64,000 nucleotides of DNA. It comes from JAPORK01 sp026710285 (GTDB taxonomy: Bacteria > Pseudomonadota > Gammaproteobacteria > Pseudomonadales > Endozoicomonadaceae). Position 1 is the first letter of the stretch. Every line of letters begins with the position of its first letter. The stretch covers positions 1,302,001 to 1,366,000 of the forward strand of contig OZ241746.1 of assembly GCA_965201045.1 (NCBI GenBank), given 5' to 3'. Below the pieces are notes generated by a model, which had not been told where the DNA came from, did not search any database, and saw nothing but the letters and a program-made list of their open reading frames with translations. The position numbers and the translations under genes were made by a program. Below are positions 26,623 through 37,456 of this stretch, piece by piece.

Positions 26623-29600
26623 ATGAAAGCAGCTACATTACTTACCGCAGGGTTATCTTTATTTCCTGTAGCAAGTGCGCTGATGCCATCAACACCACCT
26701 CTATCACAAAATGAAGTGAATAACGTTTGTAATCCATATAACACATATACATTGTTTGAGGCAGGTTTTGCTGAAAGTTTACGACGTAACCCAACAGATT
26801 GTTTTACATTAGGCACAAACATTACTTTAACTCAACTCCATAGTTTGCCTGTTTTTAAAAATTGTGATACTCCTTTTTCCGGAATATTTAATACAGGAGG
26901 GTATACGATTAGAGCAGAAAACGAAGCACGCTCTATTTTTGGTTGTATCGATCAGGCAACAGTGACAGGGCATTTTGATTTTTGTACAGATAACAACAGA
27001 TATACTCCACCACTTATTGCAGAAAAAGTATTAAACGGAAGTATTATTAGTATTCAGCAAGCAAAGAATTGTACGATACAGCGTCCGATGTTTGGTGATA
27101 TTGTCGGTGACAATAATCAGATTACTTTTTCTGGTGAATCAAAAGAAATAAGAGTTAAAAGTGATACAGGTATTATTGCAACACACGTATTAGGCAATAA
27201 CAATATGATCACAGCAAGACAGGTACAACCACATGATTCGCCGATTGTTTTTACAGCAGGAGGTCATAACAATACGTATCATCAACAGAGCATGAATATT
27301 ACACGATTCACCGGTAGAAATCCACCTGATAATAAACTATTAATAGCAAGCAATTTTGCAGGTGGTGGAACTAATATTATACAAAATAATATTAAGGCTA
27401 AACTCCTTACAAGGAATACTTATACTTCAAACCATGGAATATCGAATGGCCAGAATGAAATAGCAGGCATTTTTTCTTCTAATCTTGATATTAATATTAA
27501 GACTCTTCCTCCTCTGCAGAATGAGATAAGATTAACCAACATTAGCGATAATTCTGAACAAAGAGCTGTGGTTGCAAATCATGGGCGCTTTGAAATATTT
27601 AAAGATAACTACTGGCAATCAATTTGTGAAGATACATTTTATCAACGCACAGCGCATGCTGCCTGTAAAGCGCTGGGGTTCAGAGAGGCGGAGAGTGAAG
27701 GGGAAAGGTTATCACTTAAAGAAAGATTGTCTGCAACTAAACTCACATCTTTGCCGGTTCATCTAAAAAAACGATGTACTGGCTATGAACGGGATCTGAA
27801 TGACTGTCGGACAGAAAGTAATAACAGGGTTTGTCCGGAGAATAGTGAAGCCTTTCTTTCCTGTTCTCATAATGATACGGCTCCTGTTCGTAATAGTAGC
27901 GCATACCTGAGGTTAACTGATTACACTTCAAATCATTCTGAGCGTTTTGATACAACGAATACTGGCACAGGGCGTCTGGAGTTTATTGCTAAGTCTGGTT
28001 CTGACATAAGCGAGGTTACCCTTTGTAAACTTGGTTTTTCTGCTCAATCAACAGAGAATGCATGCAATAGCATGGGGTTTGATGGTGGAGAGCAGATTCA
28101 CCCATCTTCAGTAATATCTTTGGATCAGGATACACCTCAGTACAGAATTCATGCACTGCACACAGAAGGAACAAAAGTCGTTCTGTCGATTAATCATAAT
28201 GCTGGAAATTGTACCCGTGATAAAGATGTCGTTCTAAGATGTAATCGAAAAATTGCTCCTGGTTTGAATGTTTTGTTAACAGACAGACACAGCAATGATA
28301 CATATCGTGCAAATGTTTCATCAACAGGATTTGGAAGGCTGGAAATACACCATGCTACAAAAAAAATAAAAAGTTGGAGAGCACTTCGTCCTGAGAGTCT
28401 TTCAAATAACGCTGCTACAGTTGTTTGTAAGAGGCTTGGGTTTAAAAATGGAATGATCTCTCATTTAACAGCTAATTCCACAATTAAGACTTCTGTTTCG
28501 ACTTCTTTTGTCAGGAGAAGATTATTTACTGTGGTGGAAGAGTTGGTTCTTGACTGTAAGTTAAGGAGAGATTCTTTGGAGTCCTGCGTGAAACTTGAAG
28601 ACTTCGTAACTGCACCAGTCACTAATGCTGTTTTATTGTGTAATAAAAAATCTGGGGAGGAGATACGAATTTCACAAAAAGCCTGTTTGGCATCAAATCA
28701 AAAGAATACAATTTTTTCAGGTTCATATAATGCAGCGGATGATTGTATGACTGTTCAGTGTCCGGTTATATTATGGGATATCAATAGTGTAAAGTTATCT
28801 GATAATATTGTTAGTCAGTGTCTTTCACAACAATTAGATACAACAAACAGAGAAGACTGGTTAACCATGTGGAATGCAAGATGTAAACACAGCTCTGATC
28901 ACTGTAGTTGTCATTTACCTCATGGGAAACTGCTGGGATTTGTTACGAAAGATCCTCAACATGATGAGGCATATTTGATTTCCCGTCAGACTTATCCTAA
29001 TAATAAAACTGCCAATGCTAAAGGGCTTGTTTTGGTTAGCAGGTTATTTTCCAATGAAATTCCACGGGTGTTGAATCCGGCTAATGAGGTGTTGGAAACA
29101 GAACAGTTACCCGTTAAACATATTATAAACGAACAATATTTGATGGGTGTTTATCCTGCATCAAATGATGGGAACATTCAATTATTCATGACATCGCTGG
29201 AGCATGGTAGTAATACTTATCGGGCGCAAACATATGATCTTGGTGGCAAAGCTTTATTGTTAACATCAGATACTATTTTTATAAAAAATACAGACAAACC
29301 GGAGATTATATCCTATCAGTTAAATTTAATAATGAACGATAGCATAACATTTAATCTTATCGAACTACCCTCTAAGCATATTACATTACCTGAAAATACA
29401 GCAAATGCTTTTACAGCAGTATTAAAAAACAATTGGTTTCATGTGGCTGCAACAAATAAAAACGACACCAGTAATATTTATGTGATAAGTTACAATATTG
29501 CTGGAAATTCATGGGATCCCGACTGGAGGCGGGTTGATGGTCTTACACCAAACAATATTACAAACTATAATATGGTTATTAATAATTGTAGTCAGATACA

Positions 29601-30189
29601 ATTTTTATCTAATGATCAAATAATGTCAACTAATCCGGTTTCGGTATCGATACCTGAATTTGGGGGTTGCTTGTCATTTTCACAAGTAAAAGAAGCAGAA
29701 GAATTTAAGGTAACAGTTCCGGCAATACAACCAGCACCTGCTGAGATAGTTTCAGAACTACCATCAATGTCTACAGGGTTGACTTCAGAGATATCATCAA
29801 CAACTCCGGAAATATCATTAACGTCTACAGGAATGACATCAGAATTAACATCAATGTCTACAGGGTTGACTTCAGAGATATCATCAACAAATACGGAAAT
29901 AACTGAGGAAACACCATCGGTGACTTTGGAGCCAGAAAATACAGATGATGTAAAGTCGAATAATAAATTAATTCTGGCTGTAGCAATTACTACGCCTGTT
30001 GTATGTATTGCGGGTATGGTAGTTTGTTGTTATTGTTATAATTGTAACAAAATAAACGATCATTTATGTAAAACTAAAGATAAGAATGAAGTATCATGCA
30101 AACATGATGAGCTTGAGGCTAATCCTTTTGGCTCAATCAGAGAGCATACTGCTAATCAACAAGAAGAAGAGCATACTGCTAATCAATAA
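26623..30189 (+). CDS. SRCR unit 1: receptor-like protein with three SRCR-like domains, stalk and C-terminal membrane helix
   Basis: The 1188-residue frame starts at an ATG with a signal-like segment (MKAATLLTAGLSLFPVASA). After a Cys-containing N-terminal domain come three SRCR-type modules: about residues 304-425 (IRLTNISDN...WQSICEDTFYQRTAHAACKALGF...RCTGYERDLNDC...CPENSEAFLSCS), 427-545 and 548-685, each opening with [IL]xLTD and closing with a C-rich strand. A long region (SGSYNAADDCMTVQCPV... to EFGGCLSF) follows, then a Ser/Thr-rich stalk with two 29-residue repeats, a membrane helix (KLILAVAITTPVVCIAGMVV) and a basic tail with an NPF tripeptide. A TAA (CAATAAG) cuts the tail before TYYEID. 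Upstream nonsense mutations disconnect its native N-terminus, so it may be a pseudogene or use this internal start. SRCR domains are extracellular disulfide-rich modules of animal immune receptors. Confidence 0.7.
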   Translation: MKAATLLTAGLSLFPVASALMPSTPPLSQNEVNNVCNPYNTYTLFEAGFAESLRRNPTDCFTLGTNITLTQLHSLPVFKNCDTPFSGIFNTGGYTIRAENEARSIFGCIDQATVTGHFDFCTDNNRYTPPLIAEKVLNGSIISIQQAKNCTIQRPMFGDIVGDNNQITFSGESKEIRVKSDTGIIATHVLGNNNMITARQVQPHDSPIVFTAGGHNNTYHQQSMNITRFTGRNPPDNKLLIASNFAGGGTNIIQNNIKAKLLTRNTYTSNHGISNGQNEIAGIFSSNLDINIKTLPPLQNEIRLTNISDNSEQRAVVANHGRFEIFKDNYWQSICEDTFYQRTAHAACKALGFREAESEGERLSLKERLSATKLTSLPVHLKKRCTGYERDLNDCRTESNNRVCPENSEAFLSCSHNDTAPVRNSSAYLRLTDYTSNHSERFDTTNTGTGRLEFIAKSGSDISEVTLCKLGFSAQSTENACNSMGFDGGEQIHPSSVISLDQDTPQYRIHALHTEGTKVVLSINHNAGNCTRDKDVVLRCNRKIAPGLNVLLTDRHSNDTYRANVSSTGFGRLEIHHATKKIKSWRALRPESLSNNAATVVCKRLGFKNGMISHLTANSTIKTSVSTSFVRRRLFTVVEELVLDCKLRRDSLESCVKLEDFVTAPVTNAVLLCNKKSGEEIRISQKACLASNQKNTIFSGSYNAADDCMTVQCPVILWDINSVKLSDNIVSQCLSQQLDTTNREDWLTMWNARCKHSSDHCSCHLPHGKLLGFVTKDPQHDEAYLISRQTYPNNKTANAKGLVLVSRLFSNEIPRVLNPANEVLETEQLPVKHIINEQYLMGVYPASNDGNIQLFMTSLEHGSNTYRAQTYDLGGKALLLTSDTIFIKNTDKPEIISYQLNLIMNDSITFNLIELPSKHITLPENTANAFTAVLKNNWFHVAATNKNDTSNIYVISYNIAGNSWDPDWRRVDGLTPNNITNYNMVINNCSQIQFLSNDQIMSTNPVSVSIPEFGGCLSFSQVKEAEEFKVTVPAIQPAPAEIVSELPSMSTGLTSEISSTTPEISLTSTGMTSELTSMSTGLTSEISSTNTEITEETPSVTLEPENTDDVKSNNKLILAVAITTPVVCIAGMVVCCYCYNCNKINDHLCKTKDKNEVSCKHDELEANPFGSIREHTANQQEEEHTANQ

Positions 30190-30532
30190 GAAGAAGAGCA
30201 TACCTATTATGAAATTGACTAACAAAAATATAAACAAACTACAACAACAAAATAGAGAATAAAAATCTTTGGATGTGTATGTAAATTAAATGCTATATGT
30301 AGCAAACAATGTCATTATTTCAATTTATGTGGAACGTACACAAAATAATTTGTAAAACCCTAATCTATCCATGGGGTGACAATGGTTTTTCTGACTTCAA
30401 TTTCACTGGCTTCGACTCTGCTCAACCAGCGCAAACACATAGCTTGGTCGGGGTCAAAGGCGAACTGCCATACAAAAGCACAACCACTCCAAATTTATCT
30501 GAATTATTTTGTGCACATTCCTATAACCTACA
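30190..30532. other. Intergenic tail of SRCR unit 1 with a hairpin, ending at the IS element
   Basis: This stretch holds the decayed end of the unit 1 tail and an imperfect hairpin near 30410-30468 (CTTCGACTCTGCTCAACC against GGTCGGGGTCAAAGG). The hairpin is cleaner in units 2 and 3. The sequence matches the end of units 2 and 3 up to ATTCCTAT, where the insertion begins. Confidence 0.5.
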
Positions 30533-32195
30533 TTCCCGCGATCTCCATTTGGATTCCATAAATTAAACAGGCTGTTTTTCCAAGAAGCCTGATAATTTTT
30601 ATCCTTGTATCATTTAGGTTAGTTATCATTGCACGGAAACTTTTTTCTGCAGGGTTATATAGCTTGACAATCGCAATACCTTCCATCAACTGGAAAATCC
30701 AGCGCATTGTCGGATTTTTAACAGGTTTTCCCAGTTGGTTTGGAAGGGTTTCATTTGCTAATTTAAGTGACTTCCTGAGTTTGTGCTGAGCGTAATTATA
30801 TACTAGCAGACATAGTGTCATCACCATCATGAGAGCTTCGATTCGCTGACGTTTCTTAACGAAAAAAGAGTCCACCATGAACCAGGGATCTTTTAAAAAC
30901 CGAAAGCCTCGTTCCACACCCTGTTGCTCTTTATAAGCGGCAAATAATGCTTCATCAGAAAGTGTATTTTTATCCAGATTATTGGTCGCAATAATAAAAC
31001 GACCCTTCCGATGCAGCTCTTGTTCAATTACCTTTTGATTACGTGTAATTGTGCTTTGGATTTTATAACCAGCCAATACTTTTTCCACCTCGGATTTAGG
31101 ACGACCTCTGCCAGGATTTTTAAAAACGGGAGTCACATACAAATCAATCCGATGATAACGGTATCGTTTAGCACACTGCTCTCCGGCTGAAAAAGCATCT
31201 TCTTCACAGGAAAATATTTTATTGCCCAGACGCCAACAGGCTTTTTTAAGTTCTTCTTCCTGCCGAGTAAGTTTTTTTTCAAAAGTTTTCTTTTCGCGCT
31301 GATAAGCTTGCTCTGATGATATAATTAGCCAGCGTTGCTCAATATCTCCATAATAGCTTGCATGAGAGCTATATTTATACCCGGTATCGAGAGTGGTCCA
31401 ATCAAAGGAATCATCTGGCTGACTCAGCAAACCTTTCACCTCAGACAAGGTCTCCGGTACCCGACTAACCCAATGGTACATATTTGAACTGAGTAGCTTG
31501 TCTTTGTTATATAGAGCAGAATCTGCTACCCAGGTAAATTCATCTCCCTGTTTAAGAGCTGACTGAAAGTCACGAACTCGCTTAATAGTTTCGGTAAATG
31601 TTTTTTTATCAGAACTATTACCATTGTGCGGTTCCATCCAAAAAGGAATGTCTGCCGAACCACTGGTAGCCATAGAAAGCATTACTTGCTTCAGATCAGG
31701 GCGATGATCCTTAGAATATCCATGTCGCACCTCTATTCCCTGAGGTTCTGTGTCATTATACTGCCCCTGTAATGCAAAACTGGTAGAATCCAAATGGGCA
31801 AATTTACTCAATAGTCCATGATCCAGCGCTATACCAAAAGCAATCTCTGAATATAAACGGCTGGTACCATATGCATAAATTTCATCAAGCGTTTTCCCGA
31901 GAGTATGGTCATCCAGCTGTTCAGCTACAATGTTTTCTTCAAATAACTGCCCAATTGCTTTGCTCTGAAAAAATTGCGGAGTCAAATATAAACGGCGGTT
32001 GGTAAAGCCCAGTCCGTTGATAATCATTGCCATTACTGCAACGCCGGGTTGAATAACACGTCTTGGATCATTGCTACCAATGCACTGGTTAATTCTTTTT
32101 GTAATATCCAGGTCTCGACAGGCAGCTGCTACCAATCCATGATGGTCCATGACTTCTGTTGTCGTGTTATCTTCAGCAATTTCTAATGTTGCCAT
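30528..32195 (-). CDS. IS1634-like (IS4-group) DDE transposase
   Basis: The protein carries the DDE core of the IS1634 group: HLDSTSFALQGQY near residue 148, WVADSALYNKDKLL near 238, and the C-terminal EQQGVERGFRFLKDPWFMVDSFFVKKRQRIEAL with the conserved glutamate. I chose ATG at 32195 (555 residues) because AGGATTCAGG precedes it; an ATG at 32237 would add 14 residues. The frame is intact. It lies antisense to the SRCR array and interrupts homology between units 1 and 2. IS transposases of this group move by cut-and-paste or copy mechanisms and act on their own terminal repeats. Confidence 0.88.
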   Translation of the reverse strand: MATLEIAEDNTTTEVMDHHGLVAAACRDLDITKRINQCIGSNDPRRVIQPGVAVMAMIINGLGFTNRRLYLTPQFFQSKAIGQLFEENIVAEQLDDHTLGKTLDEIYAYGTSRLYSEIAFGIALDHGLLSKFAHLDSTSFALQGQYNDTEPQGIEVRHGYSKDHRPDLKQVMLSMATSGSADIPFWMEPHNGNSSDKKTFTETIKRVRDFQSALKQGDEFTWVADSALYNKDKLLSSNMYHWVSRVPETLSEVKGLLSQPDDSFDWTTLDTGYKYSSHASYYGDIEQRWLIISSEQAYQREKKTFEKKLTRQEEELKKACWRLGNKIFSCEEDAFSAGEQCAKRYRYHRIDLYVTPVFKNPGRGRPKSEVEKVLAGYKIQSTITRNQKVIEQELHRKGRFIIATNNLDKNTLSDEALFAAYKEQQGVERGFRFLKDPWFMVDSFFVKKRQRIEALMMVMTLCLLVYNYAQHKLRKSLKLANETLPNQLGKPVKNPTMRWIFQLMEGIAIVKLYNPAEKSFRAMITNLNDTRIKIIRLLGKTACLIYGIQMEIAGM

Positions 32196-32280
32196 CCTGA
32201 ATCCTGATTTAATAGTTTTTAAATACATGATTATCATAACTATTTTATATTTAAATAATCAATGAGTAAGATCGCGGAAA
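30533..32280. mobile_element. IS1634-like insertion sequence between SRCR units 1 and 2
   Basis: The ends TTCCCGCGATCT (30533-30544) and AGATCGCGGAAA (32269-32280) form an imperfect inverted repeat (core CCGCGATCT). The left repeat overlaps the last codons of the transposase. I could not fix a target duplication with certainty. The right side runs directly into a miniature element. Confidence 0.6.
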
Positions 32281-32299
32281 TATCGGCTATAAAATACAC

Positions 32300-32540
32300 C
32301 TGTCTTTTATACAAAAATTCTGGTTCGGAGTTTTTGGCTGAATAATAAAAATCTTTGCTTTTAAACTGTTATATTTTCGGTAATGATTGCTGTTAATGGA
32401 TTCCAACCTCCGTGGGAATGACTTCGGAGAAAACGGGAAATAATGAAATAACGGCAGACTCAGTAAAAGCTGGTGTATTTAGCAGGAGATAAAATTTTCA
32501 GGGTAAGAATTAGCACTTAAAAAATGTGACTAAGAGATAG
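32300..32540. repeat. Miniature inverted-repeat element copy next to the IS
   Basis: The left end CTGTCTTTTATACAAAAATTCTGG resembles the 25107 copy, and the right end GCACTTAAAAAATGTGACTAAGAGATAG is a clear family terminus, with GGTGTATTTAGCAGGAGAT inside it. The centre differs from the other copies (ATTCCAACCTCCGTGGGAATGACTTCGG), so it carries a different hairpin. Confidence 0.55.
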
Positions 32541-32576
32541 CACATACACAGGGAGGTGAGTGGTATAAAAGCTGGT

Positions 32577-32844
32577 TATTATTCTGCTGATATAAAATGA
32601 TAAGTATCAAAATTATTTTTAATTCTTTTTGTTGTCACCTGTCTTTTAATTGATCAACATGTAATGTTTGTATGAATAATATGATGTTAGAAAAACATTT
32701 TTTATCACAAACTACTTATTGTTAATCTGCTTTTAAATACAGTTATTTTTTTAAGTAGTCGACTGCAATTTTAAATTTTTCTGCTAAACTCTTGCCGCAA
32801 ACAACTTTGCAATATGGTTATTAATATAAAGCTGAGAAAAAATA
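32577..32844 (+). promoter_or_regulatory. Conserved upstream block of SRCR unit 2
   Basis: This block corresponds to the blocks before the other three units, ending TTTTTCTGCTAAACTCTTGCCGCAAACAA and TTAATATAAAGCTGAG before the ATG. No operator symmetry is obvious. Confidence 0.5.
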
Positions 32845-33219
32845 ATGAAGAATGATAAAGCTTTTGAGTGTATTATAAAAAACAATACGACAAGTGATAT
32901 GTTTGTAAAATTTTCACTGTTAACAAAACAATTTTTTTACTGTTTTGTATATAGTGTTCTTTTCATTTTTGTAGTTACTATAACAGCAAACGCAATATCT
33001 GATCCAGATAAGTCAAATGACCGTTATTTAACCTTTTTAAATTTTTTAGAGCAACACCACGATTTACCTGTTGAGTATTTATCTGCTATTTACATGGCAG
33101 ATACTAATTTGCAAAATGAACTACTTAAAAGCACGTCACATCCTGTTTTTTCAGTACTAAAAGCAAAAAAAAAATTCTCTGACAAGGAAATCAATTCATC
33201 TATCTTCTGCATATGCTGA
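32845..33219 (+). CDS. SRCR unit 2, 5' ORF with signal-like helix
   Basis: The 124-residue frame has the hydrophobic helix QFFYCFVYSVLFIFVVTITANA (about residues 30-51), resembling a cleavable signal, followed by LTFLNFLEQHHDLPVEYLSAIYMADTNLQNELL and HPVFSVLKAKKKFSDKE. It runs through the A10 tract at 33165-33174 and stops 45 bases later. The receptor frame is in +1 phase and open from just before the A-tract (reads NSLTRKSIHLSSAYADLNDL), so loss of one A would fuse signal and receptor. Alone, this would be a small secreted or anchored peptide. Confidence 0.55.
   Translation: MKNDKAFECIIKNNTTSDMFVKFSLLTKQFFYCFVYSVLFIFVVTITANAISDPDKSNDRYLTFLNFLEQHHDLPVEYLSAIYMADTNLQNELLKSTSHPVFSVLKAKKKFSDKEINSSIFCIC
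33165..33174 (+). other. A10 slippage tract, SRCR unit 2
   Basis: Ten A in the sequence AGC-A10-TTCTCTGAC. The two frames are one base out of phase across it; A9 would join them. Confidence 0.6.
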
Positions 33220-33274
33220 TTTAAATGATCTCATTTCTCCTTTAAAGGGAGCTGAATATATTAATCAGAACAAA

Positions 33275-34201
33275 ATGTTTCCATTAACACAAACTCCATT
33301 GTTTTATTGGTTACTAAAAGAATATAGCCCCTGTGATTATTCAGGTGGATCTGGTACTAAATATCCGTTATCAATAACTATTGGTGGTATGCTTTATGAT
33401 CTTAAACTTCGGGCAAAAAATGACGCTATTGCAAGAATTGTATTGGAGTTTTTAAGTCAACCTTATATAAAAAATATACATCCAAAGTCATATGAACAAC
33501 CTTGGTTTGCCAGATGTGGTCAATATCTGTCAAAGTTGTTTTTTACCAAAAAAACAGAACTATCTTTCTCAGAAAAACTGGCATTACTGGAAAATTCACC
33601 TTACACAGAAGAACAGGACAGAAACAAAAGACTCGTTGCACTTAAGAAAAAAGGATATAACTATAAGAAAGGTTATGATTTTATTAGTTACGAACCTGGT
33701 GAAAACGGACAAGAAAGGTCTGTATCGTTTGACGAAGTTATATTACCTGTAAAAAAAACAGAAAAATTACTTTATACTGATTATCCGGTTTTAAAAGGAT
33801 CCTGCGATAAATCTGCTATTACAACCGGAATGAAAGCAGCCACACTATTTACCGCAGGATTATCTTTGTTTCCGGTAGCAAGTGCGCTTATGCCATCCAC
33901 ACCTCCTCCATCACAATGTGACATGAATAATGTTTGCAATCCATATAACACATATGAATTGTTCGAGTCATATTTTTCTAGGAGTTTGCAACGTAACCTG
34001 AAAGGCTGTTTTACATTAGGTGCAAACATCACTTTAAATCAAATTCATAACTTGCCTGTTTTTAAAAATTGTGACACTCCTTTTTCCGGAGTGTTTGATA
34101 AGGGAAGGTATACACTTAGAACAAAAGGTATAGCACGTTCTATTTTTGGTTGTATCGATCAGGCAACAGTGACAGGACATTTTAGATTTTTGTACGGATA
34201 A
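33275..34201 (+). pseudogene. SRCR unit 2, N-terminal part of receptor frame, frameshifted
   Basis: This 308-residue frame covers the unknown N-terminal domain, the internal hydrophobic segment (MKAATLFTAGLSLFPVASA) and the Cys-rich region up to DQATVTGHFRF. Compared with unit 1, an extra A is present near 34185 (CATTTTAGATTTTTG against CATTTTGATTTTTG), which causes the premature end at 34201. This is a decaying copy. Confidence 0.75.
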
Positions 34202-34295
34202 TAACAGATATGCTACACCACTTATTGCAGAAAAAGTATTAAACGGAAGCATTATCAATATTCAGCAAACAGATAGTTGTACAATACAGCGCCCG

Positions 34296-35483
34296 GTGTT
34301 TGGTGATATTGTCGGTAACAATAATCAAATTACTTTTTCTGATGAATCAAAAGAAATAAGAGTTAAAGGTGATGCAGGTATTGTTGCAAAACAAGTATCA
34401 GGCAACAATAATATGATCACAGTAAGGCAGGTACAGCCACATGACTCACCGATTGTTTTTACAGCAGGAGGTCATAACAATATGTATCATCAGCAGGACT
34501 TGAATATTACACAATTCACGGGCAGAAATCCACTTGATAATAAACTGCTAACAGCAAGAAACTTTGCAGGTAGTGGAACTAATATTATACAAAATAATAT
34601 TAAAGCTACACTCTTTACAAACAATACTAATACTTTAAACCAGGGAATACTAAATGCTCAAAATGGAATAGCAGGTATTTTTTCTTCTAATCTTGATATT
34701 AATATTAAGACTCTTCCTCTACAGAATGAGATAAGATTAACCAATGTTAGTGATAATTCTGAACTAAGAACTGTGGTTGCAAATCATGGTCGTTTTGAAA
34801 TATTTAAAAATAACTACTGGCGATCAGTTTGTGAAGATACATTTTATCAACGCACAGCGCATGCTGCCTGTAAAGCGCTGGGATTTAGAGAAGCAGAGAG
34901 TGAAGGAGCCAGGTTATCACTTAAAGGCAGGTTGTCTGCAACTAAACTCACATCTTTACCAGTTCATCTAAAAAAGCGATGTACCGGCTATGAGCGGGAT
35001 TTGAATGACTGTCAGACAGAAAGTAATACCAGAGCTTGTCCGGAGAATAGTGAAGTATTTCTTTCCTGCTCTCATAGTGATACAGCTCCTGCTCGTGATA
35101 GTAGTGCATATCTGAGGTTAACTGATTACACTTCAAACCATGCTGAGCGTTTTGATACAACGAATACTGGCACAGGGCGTCTGGAGCTTGTTGACATGCT
35201 TGGTGGTGGTATAAGAAGAGCTACTTTTTGTAGCCTGGGTTTTTCGGATCAGTCAATAAACAATGCATGTGATAGTATGGGATTTAGTGGAGGAGAATGG
35301 ATTAGTCCGGCATCAGTAATATCTTTGGGCCAGGATATACCTCAGCACAGAATTTTTTCACTGAACACAGTAGGATCTAATGTTGGAGTGTCGTTTAATT
35401 CTGATCCTGGGAGCTGTACCCGTAATAATGATATAATTCTCAAATGCGACCCAAAATTGTTTCTGGTTTTAACATTCGATTAA
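34296..35483 (+). pseudogene. SRCR unit 2, middle part (SRCR domains 1 and 2), displaced frame
   Basis: After the insertion near 34185 the homologous protein continues in the next frame from about 34188; the first usable start is a GTG at 34296. The frame encodes the first SRCR domain (IRLTNVSDN...CEDTFYQRTAHAACKALGF...CTGYERDLNDC...FLSCS) and a second, weaker one (LRLTDYTSN...CSLGFSDQSINNACDSMGF). It ends at 35483 because one base is missing near 35452 (GACCCAAAATTG against AACCCTAAAATTG in unit 3). Confidence 0.72.
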
Positions 35484-37456
35484 CTGACAGACACAGTGAT
35501 GATGCATCTCGAGCAAACCTCTCATCAACAGGGTTTGGAAGACTGGAAATATACAGCCGTGCTGGAATCACATCCGATTTTCTGGCATTGCGTCCTGAGA
35601 ATGTTTTAAATAATGCCGCTACAGTTGCCTGCAAAAAACTCGGGTTTAACCATGGGAGACTTTCTCATTTAACAACTAACTCTATAGTTCAGTTTCAGAC
35701 TTTTTTGCTGGTAATTTCTGGGCTTAGAGAGCGAAGGATAGATAAAAAAGAATTCATTCTTGACTGCAGATCAACGACAGATTCTTTAGAGTCTTGCTTG
35801 AGGCGTAGGGATGCAATGGACAGACCTATGACTAATGCTGTTTTATTATGTACTAAAAATGCTGAGAAGAATATACAAATTTCACCAAAAATAAATTTAA
35901 AACCCTGTTTTATATCAAACCAAACTAATACTATTTTTTCAGGCTCATATGATGTAGCTGATGATTGTATGACTGTTCAGTGTCCGGTTATGTTATGGGA
36001 TATCAATAGTGTAAAGTTATCTGATAATATTGTTAGTCGATGTCACACACAACAGTTAGACACAACAACCAGAGAACACTGGGTCACTATGTGGAATACA
36101 AGGTGTAAGAATAGCCCTGATCACTGCAGTTGTCATTTACCTCATGAGAAATTACTGGGGTTTATTGCGGAAGATCCTCAACACGATGAGGCATATTTGA
36201 TTTCCCGTCAGACTTATCCTAATAATAGAGCTGCCAATGCTAAAGGGCTCGTTTTGGTTAGCAAGTTGTTTTCCAACGAAATGCCACGGCTGTTGAATCC
36301 GGTTAATGAGGTGCTGGAAACAGGACAGTTACCCGTTAACCACCTCATAAAAGAACGATATTTGGTCAGCGTTTATCCTACATCAAACAATGGGAATGTT
36401 CAATTATTTGCGGCATCTCTGGAGCATGGTAATAATAAATATCAGACACAAAAATATGCTCTTAGTGGCAAAGCTTTATTGTTAACACCAGATACTATTT
36501 TTATAAAAGATAGATACAGTACGGATATTCGATCCTATCGATTTAATTTAATAGTAAACGATGGTGTAACATCTGATGTTGTCCTGTCACGCTCTAAATA
36601 TATTGTATTGCCTGAAAATACAACAGATGCTTTTACAGCAACATTAAAAAACGACTGGTTTCATGTAGCTGCAACAAATAATAACGATATAGGTCAGATT
36701 TACGTAATAAGTTACAATGTTGCTGAAAACTCATGGGATCCTGACTGGAGGCGGGTTGATGGTCTTACATCAAACCATATTACAAACTACAATATGGTTA
36801 TTAATAATTGTAATCAGATACAATTTTTATCTCATGATCAAATAATGTCAACTAATCCGGTTTCGGTATCAATACCTGAATTCGGAGGTTGCGTGTCGTT
36901 TTCAAAAGTAAAAGAAGCAGAAGAATTTAAGGTAACAGTTCCGACAATACAACCAGCACCAGCTGAGATAGTTTCAGAACTACCATCAATGTCTACAGGG
37001 TTGACTTCAGAGATATCATCAACAATTCCGGAAATATCATTAGTGTCTACAGGAATAACATCAGAATTAACATCAATATCTACAGAGCTGACTTCAGAGA
37101 CACCATCAATAATTCTGGAATTAACAAGTTCGGAAATAGTTGAGGCAACACCATCAGTGGTTTTGGAGTCAGAAAATACAGATAGTGTACAATCGAACAA
37201 TAAATTAATTCTGGCGGTAGCACTTACTACTACTGTTGCATGTGTTGGAGGTATAACAGGTTGTTATTGTGGTTATAATTATGAAGAAATAAAAAATCAT
37301 TTTTATAAAATTAAAATTAAAATTAAAATTAAAATTAAAAGTAAAAATGAGGTATCATGCAAACAAGAAGAGTTGTATGCTTCTCCTTTTGGTTCAATTA
37401 GAGAATATGCTGCTAATCAACAAGAGGAAGAGAACACCTATCTTAAACTTTACTAA
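35444..37456 (+). pseudogene. SRCR unit 2, C-terminal part (SRCR domain 3, stalk, membrane helix, tail)
   Basis: The second indel restores the original frame. The 670 codons encode the third SRCR-like domain (IRLTDRHSDDASRAN...NAATVACKKLGF), the long C-terminal region (SGSYDVADDCMTVQCPV..., ending EFGGCVSF), a Ser/Thr-rich stalk, a membrane helix (KLILAVALTTTVACVGGI) and a tail with a hexanucleotide AAAATT microsatellite (KIKIKIK) ending in NTYLKLY. Codon content and domain order match unit 3 closely, so decay is recent. Confidence 0.72.
37306..37340 (+). repeat. AAAATT hexanucleotide microsatellite in the unit 2 tail
   Basis: Five to six in-frame copies of AAAATT encode a Lys-Ile repeat just inside the membrane helix. 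Units 1, 3 and 4 lack the expansion. Confidence 0.75.
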
